This document shows, piece after piece, positions 1 to 10,080 of a DNA stretch of 64,000 nt. The stretch is from positions 3,658,064 through 3,722,063 of the forward strand of contig OW051468.1 of assembly GCA_932521025.1 (NCBI GenBank). The letters run 5' to 3'. A model generated the notes under the pieces. That model did no database searches. It had not been told where the DNA came from and was given only the letters and a program-made list of their open reading frames with translations. This DNA comes from Oscheius onirici. Lineage: Eukaryota > Nematoda > Chromadorea > Rhabditida > Rhabditidae. The position numbers were made by a program, and so were the translations under genes. Numbering within the stretch: position 1 is the stretch's first letter; each line of letters begins with the position of its first letter.

Positions 1-2105
1 CGAGTTGGACGATTTTTCATCGGGAACGAGTTCAAGAAGTACAAAACTGATTCACGGAGGAGTTCGATATCTTCAAGCTGCCATCATGAAGGCCGATCTC
101 GAACAGTACAGAATGGTCAAAGAAGCCCTCTTCGAAAGGGCAAATCTCCTGGAAATCGCGCCGCATCTCAGTTCTCCTCTGCCTATTATGCTTCCCGTCT
201 ACAAGCTCTGGCAGGTTCCTTACTATTGGGCTGGAATCAAGGCTTACGACTTTGTCAGTGGAAAACGCGTCTTGAAAAGTTCCTTCTACATCAACAAGGA
301 GAAGGCTCTTGAGAGGTTCGTTCAATTATATTTTAATTTCTATAAGAATCTAGATTCCCGATGCTTAAAAACGAGTCGCTGAAGGGAGCACTGATCTATT
401 ACGACGGTCAACACAACGACGCCCGAATGAATTTGGCCATAGTTTTGACTGCAATTCGACAAGGCGCAAAATGTGCCAATCACGTCAAAGTAGACAAGTT
501 ACTGAAAGACGAAAACGGCAAAGTGAAAGGCGCTCATGTCAAAGATATGGTTAGTTTTCCTATTTATTCGCAAATATTCGCAAATTTAGATCACCGGAGC
601 CGAATGGGACGTCCGTGCCAAGTCGGTAGTGAACGCAACGGGTCCATTTACTGACAACATTCGTATAATGGCAGACCCGGAAACGAAGCCCATCTGTGCT
701 CCCAGTGCTGGAGTTCACATTGTCCTTCCCGGCTACTATTCTCCCTCCAATACCGGTCTTCTGGATCCATCCACTTCTGGTTCGTCTTCCACCGAATTCT
801 CCTTTAAATTGATTCCAGACGGACGCGTGATTTTCTTCCTTCCATGGGAAAAGATGACCATAGCGGGAACCACGGATGCTCCTTCCGAATTGACGCATTC
901 TCCTCAACCGAAGGACACCGATATCGAGTTTATTCTTCAAGAAATCCGTGGCTATCTCTCGAAAGACGTTTCTGTGAGACGAGGAGATGTCATGAGTGCC
1001 TGGGCTGGTCTTCGTCCTCTCGTCCACGACCCGAACAAGAAGGACACCAAGAGTTTGGCTAGAAATCACATCATCGAGGTTTCATCTTTCTTTTTTTTGT
1101 TAATGTAAAACCCTTTTTAGATAGGAGAATCGGGTCTGGTCACAATTGCCGGAGGTAAATGGACGACCTATAGACACATGGCCGAAGAAACTGTAGATGC
1201 CTGCGTCAAAGCACACGAATTGCAGCCGACAAATGGCTGTGTGACGCCGGGACTTTTGCTCGAAGGAGCTCACAACTGGAATCCGCTGCTCTATATTCAT
1301 CTTGTCCAAGATTACGGAATGGAAGTCGACGTGGCTCAGCATTTGACCAACACCTACGGAGATCGTGCTTTTGTTGTCGCCAGAATGTGCAAAATGACTG
1401 GAAAAAGATGGCCTATTGTCGGGCAACGACTTCACCAGGAGTTTCCTTATCTCGATGCTGAGGTAGTTTCTTTTCTTTTCTTTTTTTTTTAGTAAAAAAC
1501 GATTTCAGGTGAGATACGCTTGTCGTGAGTACGCCTGTTCGGCCATTGATGTCATAGCCCGGAGAATGAGATTGGCTTTCCTCAACACCTATGCGGCTCA
1601 CGAAGTTCTGCCCGAAGTTGTCAAAATCATGGCCGATGAGCTGAAATGGACGTCGGCTGAACAACGAGCACAGCTGGAAGCAGCTCGGAAGTTTGTCGAT
1701 CTCGAGATGGGACAGCTGGCCAAAGCTAATTCAACGAGCAACGTGGCGTTGAATCTGACAAAAGAGGAAATGCAGACGGCGCGAGAACGATTCAATCAGC
1801 TCGACAAGGACAGAAAAGGACACATTACGGTCAACGACATCAGACGATATTTCCGAGTATCTTTCATTTTAAGAATGTAGAAAAAAAGGTAATTTTAGGA
1901 CCATAACCAGAAGATAGACGAGCGCCTGCTTCACGAGCTGCTGAACGAGGTCGATCTGAACAAGAATGGAGAAATTGAGATTGCCGAATTCTTCCAGCTC
2001 TACTCGGGATTGAAAAGTGGACATGTGACGGCCAACAGACTCGTCGGATATCTCGATGAAATCAACGGAACACCCAACGTGTCGAGAGCATGCGGAGGTC
2101 TTTAA
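1..2105 (+). CDS. GPD2: Mitochondrial glycerol-3-phosphate dehydrogenase (FAD, EF-hand), 3' part
   Basis: FAD-dependent glycerol-3-phosphate dehydrogenase of the inner mitochondrial membrane. It oxidises cytosolic glycerol-3-phosphate to DHAP and passes electrons to ubiquinone. The N-terminal FAD-binding start lies before the window. Visible exons, all in frame: 1-315, 354-549, 590-1078, 1121-1462, 1509-1856, 1899-2105. The protein shows YYDGQHNDARMN, NATGPFTD, PSAGVHIV, IAGGKWTTYR and TGKRWPIVG, all hallmark GPD2 blocks. The C-terminal region carries paired EF-hands (one with DKDRKGHI, one with DLNKNGEIE) and ends RACGGL, like animal GPD2. Introns are 38, 40, 42, 46 and 42 bases, near the lower size limit for splicing. 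The gene appears intact from the window edge to its TAA. The family assignment is secure. Splice sites are my own inference, supported by frame and homology on both sides of every intron. Confidence 0.96.
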
Positions 2106-2552
2106 TTTTTCCGTTTTTAGCTTTAAACTAGGGTAGAATCTAGTTTTCTCCCTCCCCAAATTCAATATTATACATCTCCTCGTATCGGGGAACAACCCCC
2201 GGTTTTACACTTTGCCCATTTATCATATTCTGTGCATTTGTACTCATAATAACTGCCTCAGTTTTTATACTCTTGTAAATTTCATAGTCTAGTTTGAGCC
2301 CCAAAAATTTTGTATACCACTTTTCTTATTCTAGACTTTGCAGGTTCTTGGCTCTGGCATGTGAAGGGCAAAGAAACGTGAACGGATAATAAATATTTCG
2401 ACTTTCATCTTTTCGTTGTTGAATTAGGTGTTAATAGTAGGGAATAGCGAAAAATATTGCACAAAAACTACAACGGGAATGATATGTCACAGCCACAGAA
2501 ATGAGGGAAATTGTAGTTATGCTTGAAAGGATAAGTGCCACCCGAAAAAAGA
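2106..2552. other. Convergent intergenic region
   Basis: Tail-to-tail gap between GPD2 (+) and the LysM gene (-). It holds the presumed 3' UTRs, including an AATAAA at about 2387 for the + strand gene. I see no further gene or repeat. Confidence 0.6.
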
Positions 2553-3609
2553 TTATGAACGAGTTGAATGATGAACGAGCTCCTGTTGCTCTTCTTCGTA
2601 GTAGGTGAGAACAAGCGGCACGAGAACGAACATCATGACGACGGCGCCGATGAGAGCCCAAATTGAACAGGCGTTTGTGGCCGTGGGAGGACGAGCATCG
2701 ACGAAATGGAAAGAACCGGGTAGACCATTTTCAGGAAGAGTTGTACGGGCTTGAGCTGAAACTGAAACATTTGGAAGGTGGAGCATGAGAACTGGTGGTT
2801 AGTATGGGTTGTTCAAAAAAGTAGGGCCTTTTCTGAACAACCTGAAGACATGCTAAGGTGACAAATTGATGCTATGGAACTTTGAAGAAACGTTGTGAGA
2901 GAAGCCTACCAATAGTTTGGTCCGTTTTGTGGAAAATCTCTTCTACGCTCGGATCTCGAGATCGTGAAGAATCATCGAGTAACCTCGTACGGTCATCAAC
3001 GTCTGAAAGTGAGTTTTTTTTTAATAGAATGGGATGAGAGATCAACTGATGATAATTTCTTCGTCGTCAGAACACGAACTGACTCCGAGAGCAGCTCGCA
3101 TTCGGCTGATGGGAATTTTGACGACACTAAGAGCAGAAAAATCAACATCACTGACGAGATTATTTGCTCTTTTGATGTCGGCTACCTAAAAAGGTTGGTT
3201 AACACAAACTTACAGCTGACTTACATTGACTTGATACTGAATGGAGAGCTTGTTTAGTGTATCGCCGGGCTTCAATTTACGATCAATGAACACGGTGTCT
3301 CTGAAATACAAAAATGGCTTTAGAATCCAGTGATTGAAGAATTTAGCGTTAAAATCTTTGCCGAAAGCATGATAACCTATAAAAACACTAATGGGGGCTA
3401 CTGTGGGAGTGGCCTGCTCACTTCTGGTTTAAAAAATCCTGAATTCCGTGAATGTATGGGTATTTGCTTCTGGATATTTGTTAAGAATGGCAGAGAACTA
3501 AGAAAAGGACTCACTTGTAGCTCGGAGAGTCTCGACGTGGTCCTCCTCCGCTGTCTGACGAAGTCCTCGTCGCTCGCGACCTCATGGCATATTGCTGCGA
3601 TTCCGCCAT
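2553..3609 (-). CDS. LysM domain single-pass membrane protein (LYSMD3/4-like)
   Basis: Small membrane protein of about 205 residues, read from the ATG at 3609 to the TAA at 2553. The first exon (3609-3515) encodes a Ser/Arg-rich cytosolic start. The next two encode a LysM fold: KLKPGDTLNKLSIQYQV joins VADIKRANNLV and an I-P-I end, the usual LysM order. An acidic/Ser linker with DDEEIII and SRSRDPSVEE follows. The last exon (to 2553) carries one hydrophobic segment, IWALIGAVVMMFVLVPLV, followed by an acidic tail. This layout (cytosolic LysM, then C-terminal TM) matches animal LYSMD3/LYSMD4, which sit in endomembranes. A role in carbohydrate binding is not shown for those proteins and I do not claim one. 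Exon joins fit GT-AG rules with short introns. The intron before the TM exon is the longest and least certain. Confidence 0.82.
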
Positions 3610-4026
3610 CTGAAAACAACAAGTTTGAGGAAAAATGTGAGAGAACCAGAAGGAACCCAGCAAAATAACTGACAAAAAAAAGTTTAAATGAGCTTCGGAT
3701 AAATCATTTTGGTATACTGTGTTTGCATTATAATGAGAAAGTGAAAGTGACTGCAGTGTTCAGTGTTGGATCTAACGTGGCCCGGCTTTTATTTCCGAAC
3801 GTTCCTGCCCGTCGTTTACCGCATTCCAGGCTCCCGCCTAGTGAGCCGACGGATTACGGCCTTTCTTCTTTTTCGCTGTAAAATGCTGTTTTTTTAGTCA
3901 TAAAAACCTCTTGTTTTACAGTAGAACGAACATCCAAGAACGAAAGTGAGCAAAACGAGGATTCAGTATTGGAAAATTCAAATTCAGTTTGCCGCGATCT
4001 GAGGGTTAGGGACAGAGACTTTTTTT

Positions 4027-4430
4027 GGTAATACTATAGCAGGCACCCCCTCCATTCAAATATTTTGGCGCGCAAGCCATAAATTGACTAAATTCGCGTT
4101 TTTAACCATTTTTCCAGTATTATTTCACGTTCTAACTGCTTTTATCGAACGCAGCATCAAAAACCACCCCTTGGGTGAGTGTCCAATCGAATAAAATAGT
4201 GAAAAATCTAGAGAAACTCTCGGGGGTGCAATATGATAGCGATGTTGCTTATTCTGAAGTATTTCGCCTAATTTTTCAAGTATTTCGGTATCCTAGAGGT
4301 TATATTTGACGCCGAGTTCGATAAACACATCTAGAACGTGAAAAAATAACGGGAAAGTGGTTAAAATCCCGATTTCAATCATTGCGCGCCAAAATATTTG
4401 AAGGGAGGGGGTGCCTGCTATAGTATTACC
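4027..4430. repeat. 404-bp element with long terminal inverted repeats
   Basis: The two ends are near-perfect inverted copies. The left end reads GGTAATACTATAGCAGGCAC and the right end is its reverse complement. Similarity continues inward for roughly 120 bases per arm, through GCGCGCCAAAATATTTG and TTCACGTTCTA. There is no coding capacity, so it is MITE-like. ACTTTT occurs on both flanks and may be a target-site duplication, but the poly-T on the left blurs it. Confidence 0.8.
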
Positions 4431-4586
4431 ACTTTTCTTAGAAAAATTACAGTATATTTCGTGTCGAGACCCATCTGCTCAAATCCTATGTCACAGTCCG
4501 CCAAAGCCGGCACTTTAAAGGACTGGGTCCTATTTGTGGGTCCCGCAGCGATTTGAAAATCTCAACGGAATTTCAAGAGCGGGAAT

Positions 4587-4932
4587 TCAAATTTTGCATT
4601 TTTGGCTTGAAAATGGAAAAGTTTCGGTGTAACGTTTTCTCGGCTACCCGACTACATTTTTTTCTGTTCTTGGTTTCATTTTGACGGCGGTGTTGAGTTC
4701 TACCAGAATGAGTTTTTTCAGGCTGATTGCATGCAAAATGGCTGCGCTATACAGTTTTCTTTATTTTTTTCAGCAGGATTTGCTGTACACATTTTGCTGC
4801 CAAAACTTATTCTGGTAGAACTCGATACGGCCGTCATAATGAGACCAAGAACAGAAATAACTGTTGACGGGGGACTGAGAAAACGATTCACCGAAATTTC
4901 CAATTTTCAAGCCAAAATTTCAAATTTTTCGG
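4587..4932. repeat. Fold-back repeat
   Basis: Imperfect inverted arms at about 4587-4715 and 4803-4932 flank a loop of roughly 90 bases. Matching blocks include TTGGCTTGAAAAT, CTGTTCTTGGT and GTTCTACCAGAAT with their complements. It encodes nothing and differs in sequence from the element at 4027-4430. Confidence 0.7.
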
Positions 4933-4950
4933 TTTGCGGGCGCCCATGGT

Positions 4951-5174
4951 CCCGCCACGAAAATCATTTGTCCAACGTTGCAAAGGCACGGCGAGCTGTG
5001 ATTTTTGCATTTTTCAGCATGTTCCACTCATTTTCTTAATTTTTAGTTATGTTCAATCGATTCAGCGTGAAAAACTACACCAGAAACGTATGACGAAGCG
5101 TCAAAAATGTGCAAAAACAGCCGAAAATTTGATTCACGAAAAATTCGTTCTAGAATATTCTCGAACAAATTTTT
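4951..5174. repeat. Dispersed repeat, paired with 10719-10941
   Basis: This 224-base block recurs in the same orientation at 10719-10941 with only a handful of differences. A weaker relative (sharing a TTCAATCGATT/TTTAATCGATT core and a TACACCAG motif) forms part of the arms of the inverted repeat at 7470-8446. It has no evident coding content and lies just upstream of IDH3A. Confidence 0.75.
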
Positions 5175-5250
5175 CGAAGAAAAGTCCCTAACCCGCGAAC
5201 TGAGCCCGTTCATTTTTGCCAGTTCTCATTTCCTTTCTTTGCTATATTTC

Positions 5251-5353
5251 GGGTCGAGGACTTTATGTAGAAAAAATTTTTCTACACAAAGTCCCCGCCC
5301 CAACATATGAGGCGACTATATGTAAAAAAATTTCTACATAAAGTCTTCGACCC
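5251..5353. repeat. Nested hairpins
   Basis: Outer arms 5251-5273 and 5331-5353 pair (GGGTCGAGGACTTTATG with its near complement). An inner palindrome around 5259-5293 pairs GACTTTATGTAGAAA with TTTCTACACAAAGTC. It lies in the IDH3A upstream region. Confidence 0.65.
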
Positions 5354-5626
5354 TATATTTCGTTTTTCATTGTAAAAAATCTCCCCCAACCAATCAAATG
5401 TTCTCGATTTCTAAACAACAAAAGAGCCAAGAACTGTTTTTATCGATTACAATCTGCAAAGTACCTGCTTTCGCGCTTTTTCCATAGTGCTGCGTTGCAT
5501 CGTGTTTGTCTTATGTAGAATACATTCACAATCTTGATTCTTCTCTTGGTAGTAGTTTCGCTCAACCACTTTCTATTCTTTATTACTCTGAAACTGAATT
5601 TACGTCCAAGTTAAGGGGAAACCGCG

Positions 5627-6911
5627 ATGCTCACAAAGTGCCTCGCCAAAGTCGGCTCCGTCGGACAAATCGTCGGAAACCGCGGACTGGCTTCTGAGGT
5701 TAGTTCAAGCTTACAACTTTATTATGAAACTGTTCCAGGCTCGACGCCGCGTTACCCTGATTCCTGGAGATGGAATCGGTCCAGAAATCTCCAAGGCCGT
5801 TCAGGATATTTTTGAAGTGGCCAAAGCTCCGATCGACTGGGATCCCGTCGATGTCACTCCTGTAAAAGGGCGTGACGGAATTTTCCGCATTCCGCCCAGA
5901 TGTATTGAGCTCATGCACAAAAACAAGGTACTTTTATACACCTTCAACCTTTTCGCGCTAAAAAATTGCTTAGGTCGGATTAAAAGGACCCTTAGAAACC
6001 CCGATCGGAAAAGGGCATCGTTCCCTCAACTTGGCCGTCAGAAAGGAGTTCAATCTTTACGCCAATGTGCGTCCCTGTCGTTCTCTCGAAGGACACAAGA
6101 CCCTCTACGATAACGTCGACGTCGTTACTATTCGCGAGAATACAGAAGGAGAATATTCCGGCATTGAGCATGAGGTTTTTTTTCTTCAAAATTGTTTTTT
6201 ACAAACGGTTACTAGGTTGCTAGCGGTGTCGTCCAGTCAATAAAATTAATCACGGAAGAGGCTTCTAAACGTGTAGCCAAGTACGCCTTTGAATATGCTC
6301 GCCAAAATGGACGTAAAGTAGTTACTGCTGTTCACAAAGGTATATCTATGATCTTTCATCCGAAACTATCTCTTTAGCCAATATCATGCGCATGTCCGAC
6401 GGTCTTTTCTTGAACATGTGCCGTCAACAGGCCTCTCAATATCCCGACATCAAATTCAAGGAAGCTTATCTCGACACCGTCTGTCTCAACATGGTCCAGG
6501 ATCCCGGACAATACGATGTTCTCGTCATGCCCAATCTTTACGGAGATATTCTGTCCGATCTTTGTGCCGGTCTCATCGGAGGACTCGGAGTCACTCCATC
6601 TGGAAACATTGGAGAAAATGCTGCAGTCTTCGAGTATGTTCTTTTTTCAAATTTTAAAAATACTTGCTAGGTCTGTTCACGGAACTGCTCCCGATATTGC
6701 CGGACAGAACAAGGCCAACCCGACCGCACTGCTTCTTTCTGCCGTCATGATGCTCCGCTACATGAACCTCAACTTATATGCCGATAAGATCGAAAGAGCC
6801 GTCTTCTCCGCCATCGCCGAAGGCACCTGCAAGACTGGCGATCTTGGAGGAACCGGAACGTGCTCGTCTTTCACAGAAGACATCTGTGCTCGTATTAGAA
6901 ACTCCGATTAA
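5627..6911 (+). CDS. IDH3A: Isocitrate dehydrogenase [NAD] subunit alpha, mitochondrial
   Basis: Catalytic alpha subunit of the matrix NAD-dependent isocitrate dehydrogenase, which makes 2-oxoglutarate, CO2 and NADH in the TCA cycle. Exons: 5627-5698, 5739-5927, 5974-6174, 6216-6339, 6378-6633, 6671-6911, giving about 360 residues. The short first exon is a plausible mitochondrial targeting peptide ([14 protein letters not shown]). Family motifs: [12 protein letters not shown], the [16 protein letters not shown] substrate loop, [13 protein letters not shown], the NLYGDILSD metal-binding Asp segment, and [17 protein letters not shown] of the NAD-binding site. It ends ICARIRNSD. All expected blocks are present, so this is the functional copy. 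Introns are 37 to 46 bases. A truncated second copy of its first three exons lies at 10081-10718. Confidence 0.97.
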
Positions 6912-7152
6912 ATTAGATCATATCTTCAAGAGCCTAGAAGTAGTAATAATATGCGTTTTCCCTTTTTATGTGACTTTGTCCCTTTCTTTTCGTCTTTTAG
7001 ACACGCACAATAGAAATTTCTTATCTACTTCTGTCACCACGACCGTAATTTCCCCGACTATTTCTTTCTCTGAAGACGTTCGCTTTTAGACCTGCTTTAT
7101 TTTTGACGTGCTCTAGATAATGAAGTTTCGGTAACATCAGATTAATTGTTTA
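6912..7152. other. IDH3A downstream region
   Basis: 3' UTR and intergenic DNA, rich in T. I see no gene here. Confidence 0.5.
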
Positions 7153-7310
7153 GACACTACTTCCCCGAAAATTCTACAGCAAGAATGCCGAGGCGGCTCG
7201 CGGAACTATTATCTCCATGATTTCCACACTGCAAAACAATCCAGTCGAGGTCCTGTGTATCCACGGACTGCTTAAAGCGAGCCTCCCTCCTTCCAGTTTT
7301 CCTTGATTAG
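7153..7310 (+). pseudogene. Orphan exon-like coding fragment
   Basis: Right after a TTGTTTAG acceptor-like site, one frame reads TLLPRKFYSKNAEAARG... through NNPVEVLCIHGLLKAS, about 45 residues of normal amino-acid composition. There is no start codon and no neighbouring exon. The segment then runs into CCTTCCAGTTTTCCTTGATT, which also forms part of the arm of the repeat at 7470-8446. I do not recognise the parent gene. It looks like a captured exon piece left by repeat-mediated rearrangement, but a small undetected gene is possible. Confidence 0.35.
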
Positions 7311-7469
7311 CAAAGCTCATGTGCGTCGCCGCGGATCGGTGCTTCCTCCGCTGACTGCCCTAATGGATAACATTATTTACTGTATATAAAACAAATGAGC
7401 AGGGGTTCGATTCCCACATGCGTATAATGTTTTTTGCATTTCTCGGGGATGTTTATCTTTCGACATCGG

Positions 7470-8446
7470 TATTTAAAGGAAGCCTTCGGGATCGGGTGAA
7501 GTGGTGCAAACGTTGCGGTACCAATTGCATTGGTCCCGTCACGATTTTGTCCCCAAAGTACATGTTTTGCATTTTTCGACGCTTTGCACTCGTTTCATCG
7601 TTTTCAAACTATGTTTAATCGATTTGGCATCAAATTTTACACCAGTTACGTCTATTCCGACAACAAAACTATTGTGCTTAGGAAAGAAAAAGTTAGGAAA
7701 AAACGGAAGCGGTGTTTTCGCCTTTTCCTTCCAGTTTTCCTTGATTTTTGTTATCTCTATACTACTAAAGCGCAATGGTCTATGTCTGTCCGTCCGTCTG
7801 TGGCTGGCCTATTGCCACGCTAACGCGTAAGGGTTTGGACGCCGAGACCCGGGTTCGATTCCGCCCCAAACTTTTGTCACGGAAAGTTCTTTTGCTAAAT
7901 TTTTCCTAAGGTAAATTCTTATGTTGAATACGAATATGTTAAAATATCTTCGATTTTTTTTTCATCCCTGCGCAACTACAGGCACTTTTTGGTTAAAAAA
8001 AATGAAATTTCCAAAAACCTTTTGTAATGAGGTTTTTCTACGGTAATCGACCATGCTGAGTTTGAATAGAATAAAAATAAGAATGCTAGAAGTAAACAGG
8101 CGGCGACAGCCGTCAAAGACGGCTGGTAGGAATTTCTTATAACAAAAATCAAGGAAACTGGAAGGAAAAGGCGAAAACAGCGTTTTGTTCTTTCCTATTT
8201 TTTTATTTCCTAAGCACAATAATTTTGATGCCGGAATGTACGTATCTGATGTAAAATTGAATGCCGAATCAATTAAAAACGGTTTGGAAACGAAAAAAAA
8301 CGAGTGTAAAACGTCGAAAAAAAACGAAAATAACAATTTTGGGATGATATCGCGTCGGGACCAACTATAATGGTGACGGGACCAATGTTAATTGGTCTCG
8401 CAATGTTTGGAGGCAAAGTGGTAGATGCCGGAGGCTTCCTTTATAG
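7470..8446. repeat. Long inverted-repeat element interrupted by another insert
   Basis: Arms of about 280 bases (7470-7752 and 8137-8446) are inverted relatives. Paired blocks include AAAGGAAGCCTTCGGG with its complement, CATTGGTCCCGTCACGAT, ACCAGTTACGT and CTTCCAGTTTTCCTTGATTT. Arm identity is moderate, so it is not young. The centre is occupied by a different element at about 7754-8130. Confidence 0.75.
7754..8130 (+). mobile_element. Helitron-like non-autonomous element (candidate)
   Basis: It starts TCTATACTACTAAAGCGCAA followed by TGTCTGTCCGTCCGTCTG. It ends near a GC-rich hairpin AGCCGTC-AAA-GACGGCT at about 8107-8123. A related start and a related hairpin (AGCCATC-GTA-GACGGCT) occur at about 56630 and 56866. 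A 5' conserved block with a 3' hairpin and no ORF is the general plan of Helitron/Helentron derivatives. The internal GGGTTCGATTCC resembles a tRNA B box. No replicase or helicase is present here. Boundaries are approximate. Confidence 0.45.
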
Positions 8447-8533
8447 TAGAGATGGGAGTGGGCCGGGCCTGGCCTGGGCCGAGATTTTGAAAATTTTTAT
8501 AAAAATGGGGTGTTTTTTTTTACCATTTTTAGT

Positions 8534-8712
8534 GAAAAGTTCAGCAAAATATAACAATATTATTATTCTATTATTTAGTTCTAAAATACTTTAAAATCCG
8601 CTATAAAATGACCAGCTACATTTTTTCTCCGATCCCGGTCCGACGGCCAAGTCTGGGGAGCGGGCCGGCCCGGGCCCTGAAATCTCGGCCCGGCCCGTTC
8701 CCATGCCTACTT
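8534..8712. repeat. Dispersed GC-rich repeat, paired with 51036-51200
   Basis: It shares with 51036-51200, in the same orientation, a TTCAGCAAAA-TAACAATATTATTATTC block, then CGATCCCGGT, CGACGGCCAAGTCTGGGGA and a terminal GGCCCGG-rich stretch. A related GGGCCGGGCCTGGCC run sits at 8460-8480. It is non-coding. Confidence 0.75.
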
Positions 8713-8978
8713 TTATAGGTCTGTCTAAACGGGTCTCGCAAAGGCGACGACAGTAACCCGCAAACTCCGATATTACCTAATTTTTTTTAGGATTATTTCC
8801 CAGATTTGCAGTTTTTTCTTTTTTTTCCTCGTCATGTCTATTGATTGTTCAAGTTTTTATTAGGTTATCACTGGAAAACAAACTAACAAAACAGGTGTTT
8901 AGATGTTTTTATAGATCTTGTGTTTGGTTCTTGCGTCTTTCGTTTGTTTAATAATAATGCAATTTGTTTTTTTAGCAA

Positions 8979-9773
8979 ATGGATGATCTTTTTAAGGCCA
9001 TCAAAGTGTTTCACCAGAAGTCCACCGACGTTCTTCACCAGGAAATCCGCAACAAAAATGAACTGGTCGAAAACGATCAAGTGCTCCGAGGACTTCAAGC
9101 CCGTATTGCTTGAATGACCAAGAAGATCAAGAGCCTATAGCCTATCTTCCAAAGGTGGTCTACTCGGGTGGAGGAAAGACTGATATTGACAGTTGGAGAA
9201 TCTCCTATTTGTGTGATCTGCAGCCATTTGGACTGTCCGCAACGAGCAGTTGTCGGCGAGGACCGGATTACATACACCATCACAACATCCAAAAACTTCT
9301 GGGGACCGTTAGTTTCTTTTTTGCAACATTTACTTTCGTTTTCAAAGAATGAAGGTCTACTTCGAACTAGGAAATGTGTTGTCGAACGTTACGAAGTGCT
9401 ATTTGGTTCAAATCGAGCACCCGGAGAAATGCCTGAAGTTTACCGTCGTTCCAAGCGAAGGAAAATCGAAATCTACCGCTTCAAAGTTTGAGATAAAGTA
9501 CAGAAGTGTTCGACTCTTCGAGGGTTAGTTCAATTTCTATTTTTTTCGACTTGTGTCTGAGACTGATGAAAATTCATTACTTAAGCAATTCACCCTGACC
9601 GGAATCACAAACTGCGGCCCAGGAGGAACAAAACGTCTCAATTCGCAGGCAGTGTCCCAAAGCAAGTGTACAAGCTAAAGCGTCCTGGATCGGCTTTCAC
9701 GGAAACGAAAACTCATTTTCTATCGAGCTCATTCCGAAGCCGAAGTAGTTCAGTTGTGAATGATAGATCATGA
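8979..9773 (+). CDS. Unrecognised four-exon gene
   Basis: I joined four exons, 8979-9080, 9141-9307, 9348-9523 and 9586-9773, by GT-AG sites that keep one frame open for about 210 residues. The N-terminus (MDDLFKAIKVFHQKSTD...) looks helical and charged. The middle (RLILTVGESPICVICSHL, then TYTITTSKNFWGP and KVYFELGNVLSN) alternates like a beta-sandwich, with cysteines in a CVICSHLDC cluster. The C-terminus is basic and Ser-rich (HPDRNHKLRPRRNKTS to VVNDRS) and likely disordered. I cannot name the family. It sits between repeats yet has no internal stops, which argues for a live gene. Exon 1 could alternatively run on to a stop at 9113, giving a 44-residue product. Confidence 0.55.
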
Positions 9774-10080
9774 AATTTGTCATTCTATTACCCCGCCTGC
9801 TCTGTTATACTGTAAGGTTCCCCGCGATCGCGTTTAATCCGTTTTTCCTGTTGGTGATTATTCTCCCGGCTCTCTCGCGCCGGTCTCTTCGTTCAGTGTT
9901 ATATTTGGTTTGCTCATAAAGCTTGATGAAATCAACGTGTCCTTGCCATCGTGATCTAATGATCTTTTGTAGGAACCAATTCTTGTTAACCAATACAAAT
10001 GTTTTTTTTGGAATATTAAGCGTTTTTTCTTGCAGGCTCCACCCCGGCAGATATAGGCATTTCTGCGACACCTGTGAACC
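9774..10080. other. Gene-free spacer
   Basis: About 300 bases between the unknown gene and the IDH3A copy. I see no gene or clear repeat. Confidence 0.5.

Noticed and set aside
7330-7430. Possible tRNA (CCTAATGGATAA and GGGGTTCGATTCCC)
   Set aside because: The boxes resemble tRNA-Arg, but the T stem has mismatches, and neither anticodon arm nor acceptor stem closes. At most a tRNA-derived relic.
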